A stretch of 64,000 nt of DNA from Pseudomonadota bacterium (GTDB lineage Bacteria; Pseudomonadota; Gammaproteobacteria; Burkholderiales; Burkholderiaceae_C), in NCBI GenBank assembly GCA_023442945.1, contig JAEZWW010000042.1, positions 1 to 64,000 of the forward strand, read 5' to 3'. The notes below the pieces were generated by a model. It was not told where the DNA came from. It worked only from the letters and a program-made list of their open reading frames with translations, and did no database searches. The position numbers and the translations under genes are program-made. Positions within the stretch are counted from its first letter, which is position 1. Each line of letters starts with the position of its first letter. Below are positions 24,074 through 33,091 of the stretch, one piece after another.

Positions 24074-25489
24074 ATGGCCAAGTCGGTCGCAGACGTGATG
24101 AAAATGGTGAAGGAAGACGAATGCAAGTTCGTCGATTTCCGCTTCACCGACACCCGCGGCAAGGAGCAGCACGTCACGGTGCCGGTGTCGCACTTTGACG
24201 AAGACAAGTTCAGCGAAGGCCACGCCTTCGACGGCTCGTCGATCGCCGGCTGGAAGGGCATCGAAGCGTCCGACATGCTGCTGCTGCCCGACCCGGCCAC
24301 GGCGCACATCGACCCGTTCTACGAAGAATCCACCCTGGTGCTGACCTGCGACGTGCTGGAGCCGGGCGACGGCAAGGCGTACGAGCGCGACCCGCGTTCG
24401 CTGGCGCGCCGTGCCGAGGCCTATCTGAAGGCCTCCGGCATTGGCGACACCGCCTACTTCGGCCCCGAGCCCGAGTTCTTCGTCTTCGACGGCGTTCGCT
24501 GGAGCACCGAGCCCGGCCACAGCTTCTACGAAATCGAAGAGTACGAAGCGCCCTGGAACAGCGGCGCCAAGCTCGAAGGCGGCAACCGCGGCCACCGCCC
24601 GACCACCAAGGGCGGCTACTTCCCCGTGGCACCGGTCGACAGCACGCACGACATGCGCGCCGAAATGGTGTTGATCCTGGAAGCCATGGGCATCCCGGTC
24701 GAGGTGTTCCACCACGAAGTGGCGGGCGCCGGTCAGATGGAAATCGGCACCAAGTTCAGCACCCTGGTCGAGCGCGCCGACTGGACCCAGCGCTTGAAGC
24801 ACGTGGTCTGGAACGTGGCCGACGCCTACGGCAAGACCGCCACCTTCATGCCCAAGCCCTACCACGGGGACAACGGCAGCGGCATGCACGTGCACCAGTC
24901 GATCTGGAAGGGCGGCAAGAACCTGTTCGCGGGCAAGGGCTACGCCGGCCTGTCGGACACGGCGCTGCACTACATCGGCGGCATCATCAAGCACGCCCGC
25001 GCGCTGAACGCCATCACCAACCCCACCACCAACAGCTACAAGCGCCTGGTGCCGCACTTCGAAGCCCCGGTCAAGCTGGCGTATTCCAGCCGCAACCGCT
25101 CGGCCTCGATCCGCATTCCGCACGTCGCCAGCGACAAGGCCCGCCGCATCGAAGCGCGCTTCCCCGACCCGATGGCCAACCCCTACCTGTGCTTCTCGGC
25201 GCTGATGATGGCGGGCCTCGACGGCATCGAAAACAAGATCCACCCGGGCGAAGCCGCCACCAAGGACCTGTACCACCTGCCGCCCGAAGAGGACAAGCTG
25301 GTGCCCACCGTCTGCCACAGCCTGGACCAGGCGCTGGAAGAGCTGGACAAGGACCGCGCCTTCCTGACCAAGGGCGGCGTGTTCTCCGATTCGATGCTGG
25401 ACGCCTTCATCGAGTTGAAGATGGCTGAAGTCAACCGCATCCGTGTGCAGGTCAACCCGGCCGAGTACGACATGTACTATTCCCTGTGA
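24074..25489 (+). CDS. glnA: Glutamine synthetase, type I
   Basis: Type I glutamine synthetase (471 residues, the usual length) making glutamine from glutamate, ammonia and ATP; dodecamer in the cytoplasm. Seen: the N-terminal beta-grasp segment FVDFRFTDTRGKEQH, latch DGSSIAGWKGIEASDM, metal site PEPEFFVFD, NGSGMHVHQS, and NPTTNSYKRLVPHFEAP. The adenylylation tyrosine is Y400 in KDLYHLPPEED, so control by GlnE is expected. A sigma54 promoter and two NtrC sites lie upstream, and ntrB/ntrC follow downstream. GGAGAT ribosome site before ATG 24074. A terminator follows. Confidence 0.97.
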   Translation: MAKSVADVMKMVKEDECKFVDFRFTDTRGKEQHVTVPVSHFDEDKFSEGHAFDGSSIAGWKGIEASDMLLLPDPATAHIDPFYEESTLVLTCDVLEPGDGKAYERDPRSLARRAEAYLKASGIGDTAYFGPEPEFFVFDGVRWSTEPGHSFYEIEEYEAPWNSGAKLEGGNRGHRPTTKGGYFPVAPVDSTHDMRAEMVLILEAMGIPVEVFHHEVAGAGQMEIGTKFSTLVERADWTQRLKHVVWNVADAYGKTATFMPKPYHGDNGSGMHVHQSIWKGGKNLFAGKGYAGLSDTALHYIGGIIKHARALNAITNPTTNSYKRLVPHFEAPVKLAYSSRNRSASIRIPHVASDKARRIEARFPDPMANPYLCFSALMMAGLDGIENKIHPGEAATKDLYHLPPEEDKLVPTVCHSLDQALEELDKDRAFLTKGGVFSDSMLDAFIELKMAEVNRIRVQVNPAEYDMYYSL

Positions 25490-25512
25490 CCTGACCGCAA
25501 CGGAAGTGAAAC

Positions 25513-25536
25513 AAGGCGGCCTTTGTGCCGCCTTTT
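25513..25536 (+). terminator. Terminator after glnA
   Basis: AAGGCGGC/GCCGCCTT 8-bp stem, 6-base loop, followed by TT, 24 bases past the glnA stop. It separates glnA from the DUF4124-ntrB-ntrC genes, though readthrough is common at such loci. Confidence 0.82.
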
Positions 25537-25640
25537 CCAATTCGGGGCGGGAACACCGGGTGGATATGCGACTCTACATGCCCGATACTTCCACTTTTGA
25601 TCCCCGGCGGCGGCCGTTTGGCCGGCCCTGGAGACCGACA

Positions 25641-26171
25641 ATGACTCAAGCTTCCCTGTTGATTTCCTCAGTGGTTCTCGGCGCCAGCCTGATCGGCGCC
25701 GCGTTGCCCGCCGCCGCGCAGGAGCGCATCTACCGCTGCGGCAACGAATACACCAACCAGATCAAGGGCCGCTCCGGCTGCAAGGCCGTCGAAGGCGGCA
25801 ACGTCACCGTGGTGCGCGGCACCGCTCCTGCGGCGGCCGCCGCGCCGGTCGTGCGCTCCGCCCCCAGCGGTGGCGGCGACGCGTCGCCCGCGCCGCGCGT
25901 CAGCAGCCCGCCGGCCGCGCCCCGCATCGACACGCCGGACCAGCGCGCGCGCGATTCGGACGCCAAGGCCATCCTCGAGCAGGAGCTGCGCCGCGCCGAG
26001 GCGCGCCAGGCCGAGCTCAAGAAGGAATACAACAACGGCGAGCCCGAGCGCCAGGGCAACGAGCGAAATTACCAGAAGTACCTCGACCGCGTGGCCGAGA
26101 TGAAGGCCTCGATCGTCCGCAACCAGTCGGATATCGACGGCATCAAGCGCGAGCTCGGCCGCTTCCGCTGA
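25641..26171 (+). CDS. Exported DUF4124-like protein
   Basis: A 176-residue periplasmic protein between glnA and ntrB. Signal peptide 1-26 (LLISSVVLGASLIGAALPAAAQ). Residues 27-50 (ERIYRCGNEYTNQIKGRSGCK) match the short DUF4124 motif with two Cys. A Pro/Ala linker (about 55-100) leads to a charged coiled coil (100-176, EQELRRAEARQAELKKEYNN). Function unknown; the position between glnA and ntrB recurs in related genomes as far as I recall. GGAGAC ribosome site before ATG 25641. Confidence 0.78.
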   Translation: MTQASLLISSVVLGASLIGAALPAAAQERIYRCGNEYTNQIKGRSGCKAVEGGNVTVVRGTAPAAAAAPVVRSAPSGGGDASPAPRVSSPPAAPRIDTPDQRARDSDAKAILEQELRRAEARQAELKKEYNNGEPERQGNERNYQKYLDRVAEMKASIVRNQSDIDGIKRELGRFR

Positions 26172-26250
26172 CATTCCTGAGGGCGCGGCATCGCTCACCG
26201 TGCCCACTGGGTGGCGCTGTGGCGCCCTCCGCTAACCCGATCGCACCACC

Positions 26251-27324
26251 TTGGGCGCCGCCCGCCGACCGCACCCCGCCCGGTTCCAGGCCTTTGACCT
26301 GTTGCCGACGCTGGTGGCCGTGGTCGCCGAAGACGGCACCGTGTTGTTTGCCAACGCCGCGCTGGAAAGCGCGGTTGGCCTGTCCTGGCGCAGCATCGAA
26401 GGCACGGCGCTGACCGCCTACTTTGCCGACGCCGCCACCTTCCTGCACGCGCTGGATGGCGTGCGCGGCAACCAGTTCGCCGCACTGCGCTACGACGCGC
26501 AGCTCAAACCGCAGAACGGCGAGCCGCTGGCCGTGCACGCCATCGTGGCGCAGACCGAGCGCCCGGGCGAAATCATCGTGGAGCTGCTGCCGCTGGAGCA
26601 GCAGGCGCGCCAGGAGCGCGAAGAGCGCCTGGCCGACCAGGCCAAGGCCAACAAGGAGCTGTTCCGCAACCTGGCGCACGAGATCAAGAACCCGCTGGGC
26701 GGTATCCGCGGCGCGGCGCAGCTGCTGGAAATGGAGATCGCCGATCGCAGCCTGCACGAGTACACGCAGGTGATCATCCACGAGTCCGACCGGCTGCAGT
26801 TGCTGGTCGACCGCCTGCTGGCGCCGCACCGCCACCGCCAGGTGCTGGGCGAGGTCAACATCCACGAAGTGTGCGAACGCGTGCGCTCGCTGGTGTTGGC
26901 CGAATTCCCGCGCGGGCTGAAGGTGGTGCGCGACTACGACATTTCGCTGCCCGAGCTGCGCGGCGACCGCGAACAGCTGATCCAGGCCGTGCTGAACGTG
27001 GTGCACAACGCCGCCCAGGCGCTGACCGAGCGCATCGCCGCCGGTGACGCGCAGATCACCTTGCGCACGCGGGTGCTGCGCCAGGTCACTTTCGGGCGCC
27101 AGCGCTATAGACTGGCACTGGAATTGCATGTGATCGACAACGGGCCCGGTGTGCCGGACGCGATCAAGGACCGAGTGTTTCAGCCCCTGGTGTCGGGGCG
27201 TGACGGGGGCAGCGGGCTGGGGCTGACCCTGGCGCAAACCTTTGTGCAGCAACACGGCGGCCTGATCGAGCTGGCCAGCGAGCCCGGACGGACGGATTTC
27301 CGGATCCTGATCCCCTTGCCCTAG
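26251..27324 (+). CDS. glnL: Nitrogen regulation sensor kinase NtrB
   Basis: Cytoplasmic sensor kinase/phosphatase (about 357 residues) that phosphorylates NtrC under nitrogen limitation, governed by PII. PAS domain about 14-115, phosphoacceptor H143 in NLAHEIKNPLGGIRGAAQLL, N box HNAAQAL, G boxes DNGPGVPD and GGSGLGLTLAQ. The start is uncertain: a stop codon lies six codons upstream and the only start in between is TTG 26251, with no clear ribosome site, giving a slightly short N-terminus. Followed by ntrC 68 bases later. Confidence 0.92.
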   Translation: MGAARRPHPARFQAFDLLPTLVAVVAEDGTVLFANAALESAVGLSWRSIEGTALTAYFADAATFLHALDGVRGNQFAALRYDAQLKPQNGEPLAVHAIVAQTERPGEIIVELLPLEQQARQEREERLADQAKANKELFRNLAHEIKNPLGGIRGAAQLLEMEIADRSLHEYTQVIIHESDRLQLLVDRLLAPHRHRQVLGEVNIHEVCERVRSLVLAEFPRGLKVVRDYDISLPELRGDREQLIQAVLNVVHNAAQALTERIAAGDAQITLRTRVLRQVTFGRQRYRLALELHVIDNGPGVPDAIKDRVFQPLVSGRDGGSGLGLTLAQTFVQQHGGLIELASEPGRTDFRILIPLP

Positions 27325-27392
27325 GCATTTGGCCGGGCCACGGGGGCAGGCCGGCCACACATGCCATTCCCTTTGCAGGAGCGATACCCCCC

Positions 27393-28928
27393 ATGAAGCC
27401 GATCTGGATCGTCGACGATGACCCGTCGATTCGCTTCGTCCTTGAAAAAGCGTTGGCGCGTGCGGCGCTGCCCACGCGCTCGTTCGCCAGCCCGCGCGAG
27501 GTGTTGGGCGCGCTGGACGATGCCCCGGGCGATGCGCCCGGCGTGCTGGTCAGCGACATCCGCATGCCCGGCGGCAACGGGCTGCAGCTGCTGGCCACCG
27601 TCAAGCAACGGCTGCCGGCCCTGCCGGTGATCGTGATGACGGCGTTTTCCGACCTGGACAGCGCCGTGTCGGCCTTCCAGGGCGGCGCGTTCGACTACCT
27701 GGCCAAGCCCTTCGACGTGCCGCAGGCGGTCGAGCTGATCCAGCGCGCCGTGCATGAGAGCCAGCGCGAAGCCGTGGCCGAGGCGCCGCAAGCCGTCGCG
27801 CCCGAGATGCTGGGCCAGGCGCCGGCGATGCAGGACGTGTTCCGCGCCATCGGGCGGCTGTCGCACAGCCAGGTCACGGTGCTGATCACCGGCGAATCCG
27901 GCAGCGGCAAGGAGCTGGTGGCGCGTGCGCTGCACAAGCATTCCAGCCGCGCGGGCGGGCCGTTCGTGGCGATCAACACCGCAGCGATCCCCAAAGACCT
28001 GCTGGAATCGGAGCTGTTCGGCCACGAACGCGGCGCCTTCACCGGCGCGCAAACCCTGCGCCGCGGCCGGTTCGAGCAGGCCGAGGGCGGCACGCTGTTC
28101 CTGGACGAAATCGGCGACATGCCTGCCGACCTGCAAACGCGCCTGCTGCGCGTGCTGTCCGACGGCCAGTTCTACCGCGTGGGCGGGCACCAGGGCGTGC
28201 AGGCCAACGTGCGCGTGATCGCCGCCACGCACCAGAACCTGGAGCAGCGCGTGGCCGACGGCGCCTTCCGCGAAGACCTGTTCCACCGCCTGAACGTGAT
28301 CCGCCTGCGCCTGCCGCCGCTGCGCGAGCGGCGCGAAGACGTGCCCGCGCTGGCCCGCCACTTTCTGGCGCAAAGCGCGCGCCAGCTGGGCGTGCAGCCC
28401 AAGCAGTTGTCGGCCGACGCGCTGGCGCGCTTGGCGGCCTTCCCCTTCCCCGGCAACGTGCGCCAGCTGGAGAACATCGCCCACTGGCTGACGGTGATGG
28501 CGCCGTCGCAGGTGATCGAGGTCAAGGACCTGCCGCCCGAGGTGCTGGCCGTGCCAGTGCCGGACGGTGCGGCGCCGGCGCCCAGTGCGCCGCTGGCCCC
28601 GGTGGGCGCGGGCGGCCAGGTGTTGGAACACGGCCTGGACACCGCGCTGTCGCGGGCGCACGCCAGCGCAGCCAGCGCCGCGCTCACGTCGGTGCCCGAA
28701 CCCGGCCCCGCCACCGGTTGGGAAGCCGCGCTGGAAGCCGAAGCGGCCCAGCTGCTGGCCGACGGCCGGCCCGAGGTGTGGGACGCCTTGATCCACCGCG
28801 CCGAAGCGCGCCTGATCCACGCCGCCCTGGCCAGCACGCGCGGGCGCCGCATCGAGGCGGCGCAGCGCTTGGGGATCGGCCGCAACACCATCACGCGCAA
28901 GATCCAGGAGCTGGGGCTGGACGAGTGA
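27393..28928 (+). CDS. glnG: Nitrogen regulation response regulator NtrC
   Basis: Sigma54-dependent enhancer-binding regulator, 511 residues, a little longer than the usual 470-500. Receiver domain with phosphoacceptor D55 (VLVSDIRMPGGNG). AAA+ domain with Walker A TGESGSGKE, the sigma54-contacting GAFTGA loop (ERGAFTGAQ) and DEIGDMP. After a Pro/Ala-rich linker of about 60 residues, a C-terminal Fis-type helix-turn-helix (RRIEAAQRLGIGRNTITRKIQEL). It would bind the two sites upstream of glnA. Forms the glnA-ntrB-ntrC locus; a repeat copy begins soon after its stop. Confidence 0.95.
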   Translation: MKPIWIVDDDPSIRFVLEKALARAALPTRSFASPREVLGALDDAPGDAPGVLVSDIRMPGGNGLQLLATVKQRLPALPVIVMTAFSDLDSAVSAFQGGAFDYLAKPFDVPQAVELIQRAVHESQREAVAEAPQAVAPEMLGQAPAMQDVFRAIGRLSHSQVTVLITGESGSGKELVARALHKHSSRAGGPFVAINTAAIPKDLLESELFGHERGAFTGAQTLRRGRFEQAEGGTLFLDEIGDMPADLQTRLLRVLSDGQFYRVGGHQGVQANVRVIAATHQNLEQRVADGAFREDLFHRLNVIRLRLPPLRERREDVPALARHFLAQSARQLGVQPKQLSADALARLAAFPFPGNVRQLENIAHWLTVMAPSQVIEVKDLPPEVLAVPVPDGAAPAPSAPLAPVGAGGQVLEHGLDTALSRAHASAASAALTSVPEPGPATGWEAALEAEAAQLLADGRPEVWDALIHRAEARLIHAALASTRGRRIEAAQRLGIGRNTITRKIQELGLDE

Positions 28929-28958
28929 ACGGGCCTGCGCGCCCTGGTGCGTGACCGC

Positions 28959-29029
28959 AAAACGCTATCGTAAAAGGAGCTGGCCGCGCAGGTGGTTGTA
29001 GGGCAGGGAGCTGATTTAGCTTAAATCTT
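28959..29029 (+). repeat. Dispersed hairpin repeat, copy 10 (intergenic)
   Basis: AAACGCTAT-N7-GGAGCTGG, CCGCGCAGGTGGTTGTAGGGC, ending TTAAATCTTG. Full length, between convergent ntrC and the MFS gene. Confidence 0.83.
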
Positions 29030-30223
29030 GTCCGCTGGCGGCACGCCGGGGCTGTCCAGGTTCTGCAGCCCCGGCACCTCGCGCGCGCCGATAGCCACCA
29101 CGCCCGCGACCAGCCAGAACAGCCCTGCCACGCCGGTCACCGCGCCGATGGAGCCGAACAGCATCGGCAGCAGAAAACTGGAAAAGTTCATCGTCATCAT
29201 GCGCAGCGCCATCGCCTCGCCCTGGCGCGGGCCGGGCGCCACGCGGTGCAGCAGCACCAGCACCATCGGCTGCACCGCGCCCAGCGCCAGCCCCAGGATG
29301 ACCGAGCACACGCCCATGGTCCACGGCCCGGGCATCAGCGGGTACGCCACCAGCGCGAACGCCGCCACCAGCGTGGCGAAGTAGATCACGCGCCATTCGG
29401 CCACGTTGGCCGTCAGGCGCGGCAGGGCCACGCGCACCAGCGCCGCCGCCACGGCAAACGCCCCCAACAGCACGCCGATGGTCGACGCGCCCAGCCCGCG
29501 TTCGTGCCCCAGGATGGGCACGACAAAGGTGTGCGCGTCCCAGGCGCCGGCCTGCAACAGGTTGGCGAACAGCAGGCGGCGGATGCCCGGCAGTGCCACC
29601 AGCTCGAAGGCCGACCCCTTGGGCTGCTCCGTGCGGTTGTCGGCCAGCGCCGCCGATTCGGGCGCACCGCGCGCCAGCAGCCAGCCGATCAGCGGCAGCA
29701 GCGTCATCAACCCAAACGCCGCGCGAAAGCCGACCATGTCGGCCGGCTGCGGCCCGGCGAAGTCGATCAGCATCCCCGCCGCAAACGGCCCCAGAAAGTT
29801 GGCCGTCGGCGGCGCCACGGCGATCCAGCTGAACAGGTGCTTCAACTCGTCCGGCCCGCGCGCCGAACGCCCCACGTGCCGCTGCATGGCGATCTGCATC
29901 GCGCCGGCCGATGCGCCGGTCAGCAGCGCCGACACACACAGCACGCTGTACACCGGAAACGCCGCCGCCATCCCCGCGCCCAGCACCGCCGCGCCCACGG
30001 CCAGCCGCATCGGCAAATGCAGCCCGCGCCGGTCCGCCAGCCGCCCAGCCGGCAGCGCCAAGAACACGCCCGACAGCGCGTAGAGCGCCAGCAACACGCC
30101 CACCGCCGCGGCGCTGTAACCCTGTTGCAGCGCCAACAGCGGCGCGGCCAGGCGCGTGCCGGTCATGGCGGTGTGCACACAGATTTGCGCCAGCATCAGG
30201 CGCAGCAGCTCGCGCCCGGTCAT
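29021..30223 (-). CDS. MFS transporter
   Basis: A 400-residue major facilitator with twelve predicted helices in two halves. Between helices 2 and 3 is the MFS motif A variant LPAGRLADRRGLHLPMRL. The substrate is unknown. Isolated gene: its start is next to repeat copy 11 and its stop overlaps the end of repeat copy 10, so both gene ends abut repeats. The ATG at 30223 has a weak ribosome site. Confidence 0.85.
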   Translation of the reverse strand: MTGRELLRLMLAQICVHTAMTGTRLAAPLLALQQGYSAAAVGVLLALYALSGVFLALPAGRLADRRGLHLPMRLAVGAAVLGAGMAAAFPVYSVLCVSALLTGASAGAMQIAMQRHVGRSARGPDELKHLFSWIAVAPPTANFLGPFAAGMLIDFAGPQPADMVGFRAAFGLMTLLPLIGWLLARGAPESAALADNRTEQPKGSAFELVALPGIRRLLFANLLQAGAWDAHTFVVPILGHERGLGASTIGVLLGAFAVAAALVRVALPRLTANVAEWRVIYFATLVAAFALVAYPLMPGPWTMGVCSVILGLALGAVQPMVLVLLHRVAPGPRQGEAMALRMMTMNFSSFLLPMLFGSIGAVTGVAGLFWLVAGVVAIGAREVPGLQNLDSPGVPPADKI

Positions 30224-30233
30224 GAAAGCCCGC

Positions 30234-30301
30234 CTTTCAAGGAAAATAGGCCGCTGGCCCTACAACCATCTGCGCAAGAGGTTATTAAATAAATAGCGTT
30301 C
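30234..30301 (-). repeat. Dispersed hairpin repeat, copy 11 (intergenic)
   Basis: Plus strand CTTTCAAGGAAAATAGGCC, GCTGGCCCTACAACCATC, TGCGCAAGAG, GTTAT-N7-ATAGC. Full length. It fills the whole 76-base gap between rmuC's end and the MFS start, so the MFS promoter must overlap it or lie in rmuC. Confidence 0.85.
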
Positions 30302-31721
30302 ATGGCGCGGGCGATGGTGGGGTCGATGCGTCCGGCGGGGCGTCTGTCACCGCAGCGCCGCCCGGCAACAACCGCCCGGCCGCGTCGTCGGGCAGCGCTT
30401 CTACCTGGCGCAGCGCGCGGTTCATCATGTTGGTGCGCGTCTGCGCCTGGTCCAGCGTCTTGACCACGTTTTCGGCCTGGCCGCGCACCTTGCTGACGAA
30501 TTCGCCGAACTTGCCGAACTCGGTCTTCACCGCGCCCAGCACTTCCCACACCTCGGCGCTGCGCTTTTCCAGCGCCAGCGTGCGAAAGCCCATTTGCAGG
30601 CTGCTCAGCGTCGCCAGCAGCGTGGTCGGCCCGGCCAGCGTGATGCGGTGGTCGCGCTGCAGCGCTTCGACCAATCCCGGGCGGCGCAGCGCTTCGGCGT
30701 ACAGCCCTTCAGTCGGCAGGAACAGGATGGCGAAGTCGGTCGTGTGCGGCGCGGCAATGTACTTGTCGCGGATCGTGCGCGCCTCCAGCCGCAGGCGCGC
30801 CTCGATCGCCTTGGCCGCCGACTCGGCCGCGACCGGGTCGGCCTGGTCTTGCGCGGTCAGCAGGCGTTCGTAATCCTCGCGCGGAAACTTGGCGTCGATC
30901 GGCAGCCACAGCGGCGCCCCGTCCTCGCGCCGGCCCGGCAGGCGGATGGCGAACTCGACCCGCGCGTTGCTGCCCGGCACCGTCTCGACGTTGGCGGCGT
31001 ACTGCTCGGGCGCAAACACCTGTTCCAAGAGGCCCGCCAACTGCACCTCGCCAAACACCCCGCGCGACTTGACGTTGGTCAGCACACGGTTGAGCGAGCC
31101 CACGTCCTGCGCCAGCCGCTGCATCTCGCCCAGGCCCTTGTGCACCTGCTCCAGCCGCTCGGCCACCTGCTTGAAGCTCTCGCCCAGGCGCTGCTCCAGC
31201 GTGGCGTGCAGCTTCTCGTCCACGGTGCGGCGCATCTCGTCCAGCTTGGCCGTGTTGGCGGCCTGCAGCTGCGCCAGCTGCTGCTCCAGCGTGCCGCGCA
31301 CTTCCTGCAGGCGGCGCGCGTTGGCTTCGGACAAGCCGGTCAGCTGCTGCGTCAGCGTTTCCGACAGGCTGCCGCGCAGGTGCGCCAGCTGCTGCGCAAA
31401 CGCGTCGATCTGCGCGTTCTGCGTGCGCGTGGCCTCGGCCCCCTGGCGCATCACCGCGTCCTGAAAGCCGCCCAGCACCTGCGCCAATTCCTGCCGCCCG
31501 CTGCGCGCCGACTCGCCCATCTCCTGGCGCAAGCCGCGCTCCAGCCGCTCTTGCTGCTGTCCCACGGCCTGGCCGACCACGGCCTGCAATTCGCCGCGCG
31601 ACGCGACATCGTCCGGCCGTTGCGGGCGGCGCAGCAGCAAGATGACAATCAGGACGAGGTTGAGCGCTGCGCCACCCAAGGCCGCCCACAGCAGGAGCGC
31701 GTCAGAGCCCTGCGCAGTCAT
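30300..31721 (-). CDS. rmuC: DNA recombination protein RmuC
   Basis: A 473-residue RmuC-family protein. N-terminal membrane anchor (10-30, LLLWAALGGAALNLVLIVILLL), a long coiled coil (about 45-220), then the conserved nuclease-like domain with VKSRGVFGEVQLAGLLEQ, LPIDAKFPREDYERL and FAILFLPTEGLYAEAL. RmuC limits DNA inversions between inverted repeats in E. coli and is thought to act as a nuclease, which is of note in a chromosome full of short inverted repeats. The C-terminus is Pro/Ala-rich. Confidence 0.93.
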   Translation of the reverse strand: MTAQGSDALLLWAALGGAALNLVLIVILLLRRPQRPDDVASRGELQAVVGQAVGQQQERLERGLRQEMGESARSGRQELAQVLGGFQDAVMRQGAEATRTQNAQIDAFAQQLAHLRGSLSETLTQQLTGLSEANARRLQEVRGTLEQQLAQLQAANTAKLDEMRRTVDEKLHATLEQRLGESFKQVAERLEQVHKGLGEMQRLAQDVGSLNRVLTNVKSRGVFGEVQLAGLLEQVFAPEQYAANVETVPGSNARVEFAIRLPGRREDGAPLWLPIDAKFPREDYERLLTAQDQADPVAAESAAKAIEARLRLEARTIRDKYIAAPHTTDFAILFLPTEGLYAEALRRPGLVEALQRDHRITLAGPTTLLATLSSLQMGFRTLALEKRSAEVWEVLGAVKTEFGKFGEFVSKVRGQAENVVKTLDQAQTRTNMMNRALRQVEALPDDAAGRLLPGGAAVTDAPPDASTPPSPAP

Positions 31722-31732
31722 GGTTGCTCCTG

Positions 31733-31768
31733 ATCAAATAGCTGCCAGCGCAGTAGGGGTGTGGGCTG
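31733..31768 (+). repeat. Degenerate repeat fragment, copy 12
   Basis: ATCAAATAGCTGCCAGCGCAG, TAGGGGTGTGGGCTGAAG: right arm AATAGCTG and a decayed GCGCAG/TAGGG core, left arm lost. It lies upstream of rmuC; the remaining gap to 31865 shows nothing else. Confidence 0.5.
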
Positions 31769-31865
31769 AAGGCGGTTGGAGTGGTTGAGCATCGGCCCAG
31801 GCGGTTGGCAACGTGTGCACATTCTTTGCATTGTAGAAACGCCAAGTCTGGGGCGTGCCCTGGGG

Positions 31866-32111
31866 TCAGGGTTCGTTCCAATAGATGTCGATCAGCTCGC
31901 CGTCCGCGTCCAGCAGCCACCACTCGATCGTCACGCCGTCCTTGCCCAGCCCCAGCAGGCCCGCCAGCCCACGAGCGGGTTCGCGGCGCGGGCAACGCAT
32001 CAGCACGCCGCCCGGCGGCAAGTTGGCCAGGACATCGCGGCGGATGCCCGGCGGCACCTCGGGATCGTGCACATCGACGATGCGGTCCTCGAAGTCGTTG
32101 GCGGCCGTCAT
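31866..32111 (-). CDS. Small acidic hypothetical protein coupled to the restriction-modification gene
   Basis: An 81-residue protein I do not recognise. It is acidic at the N-terminus (NDFEDRIVDVHDPEVPPGIRRD), has a Cys in LMRCPRREPARGL, and ends with WWLLDADGELIDIYWNEP, a compact alpha/beta-looking sequence without signal or membrane segment. Its ATG overlaps the TGA of the upstream restriction-modification fragment (ATGA), which implies translational coupling in the original operon. It may be an accessory or unrelated conserved protein; function unknown. Confidence 0.6.
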   Translation of the reverse strand: MTAANDFEDRIVDVHDPEVPPGIRRDVLANLPPGGVLMRCPRREPARGLAGLLGLGKDGVTIEWWLLDADGELIDIYWNEP

Positions 32112-33091
32112 GTGCCCGCCTTGGCCGCGCGGGGCTTTTTAGGCGCCGCGGCGTCTTGCGTACCCTGTTCCGCCGCACGCTGCAGGTTCAGCGCCAGCAG
32201 CCGGCGCAGGATTTCGTCGTCGGGCATGTCGGGCGTGTAGTCGGCCCAGCCGTAGGCGGCCGCCACGGCCGCGTCCAACGCGGCGTGGGCCTGCGCCAGC
32301 CAGGCCGGGCGCTGGTTGTACAAGTTGGTCAGCGTGCGCTTTTGCAGCGCCTTGGCATCGGCCTCACTCAGGCCGGGGCGCGGCTCGATGCGGTCAGGGT
32401 AGGGCGATTCGGTCATGCCCAGCGGCACCACTTCGGGCACCTTCACCGTCCACTCCGGCGGGTTCAGCCAGGTCTGGCGCAGCGTGTCGAGCCGGTGCGC
32501 GGCGTCGGCGATGGCCACCGCGTGACGGCGATTGGCTTTGAAAGTGATAGCTGGCTGCGCAGATCCCGCCATGGCCGTAGCTGGATTGGGCTCGGATGCG
32601 GACGCTGTGCTGTCAGCGCCCAGACCGGCCGGAATGCGCGCGCCGCTGGGCAGCGCTTCGGTCTGCTGGTCCGCCGTGTCGGCCGGGGTCAGGCCGAGCG
32701 GGAAGGGGAAAGTTTCAAAGCAGGTGGTGGGGGTGTAGCGCGGGTCATTGCCGACGCCCAGCCAGGTGCACATGCGCAGCGACCAGAGTTCGTGGAAGCG
32801 GCTGTGCAGGATGCCGAAGGTGGTGTCGTCGGCGCGGGCGAAAACCACTACCTGAGAGTCAGCCAGCACCGCAGCGGGTTGCCAGGTGAACAGTCGATGC
32901 TTAGCGACGCGGGCTGTCGCAATGTAGCGAGTAAGCGACGCTACTGCTGCCCGCATACCAGGGCGACTCTCAGCGTGTAGCCACCATAGTCGAGCGTGGT
33001 TCGCGCGTTTCAATCCAATTCGAGACGGTTTGACGTGTTGAGCAACATGTCCGAACGGAGCCTCAAAAAGAGCTGCTTCGTTCTCCGGCAT
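32108..33091 (-). pseudogene. MmeI-like restriction-modification enzyme, C-terminal fragment (frameshifted)
   Basis: 327 residues forming the C-terminal part (end of the methyltransferase plus target-recognition domain) of the enzyme begun at 35327. The sequence MPENEAALFEAPFGHVAQHVKPSR and WLGVGNDPRYTPTTCFETFPFPLG is what follows the N-terminal fragment in intact relatives. It lies in the +1 frame relative to that fragment and overlaps it by 29 bases. Residues about 176-185 (Ser-Ala-Gln-Pro-Ala-Ile-Thr-Phe) come from a dispersed repeat copy in a low-complexity linker. Might be translated by internal initiation at its own ATG, but is most simply part of a broken gene or a sequencing error. 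Confidence 0.75.
32537..32563 (+). repeat. Repeat-like patch in the restriction-modification gene (copy 13)
   Basis: GCTTT-N7-ATAGCTGGC, TGCGCAGATCC on the plus strand; spacing of the arms and TGCGCAG core match the family; the distal GTAGGGC part is decayed (GCCGTAGC). Confidence 0.55.
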
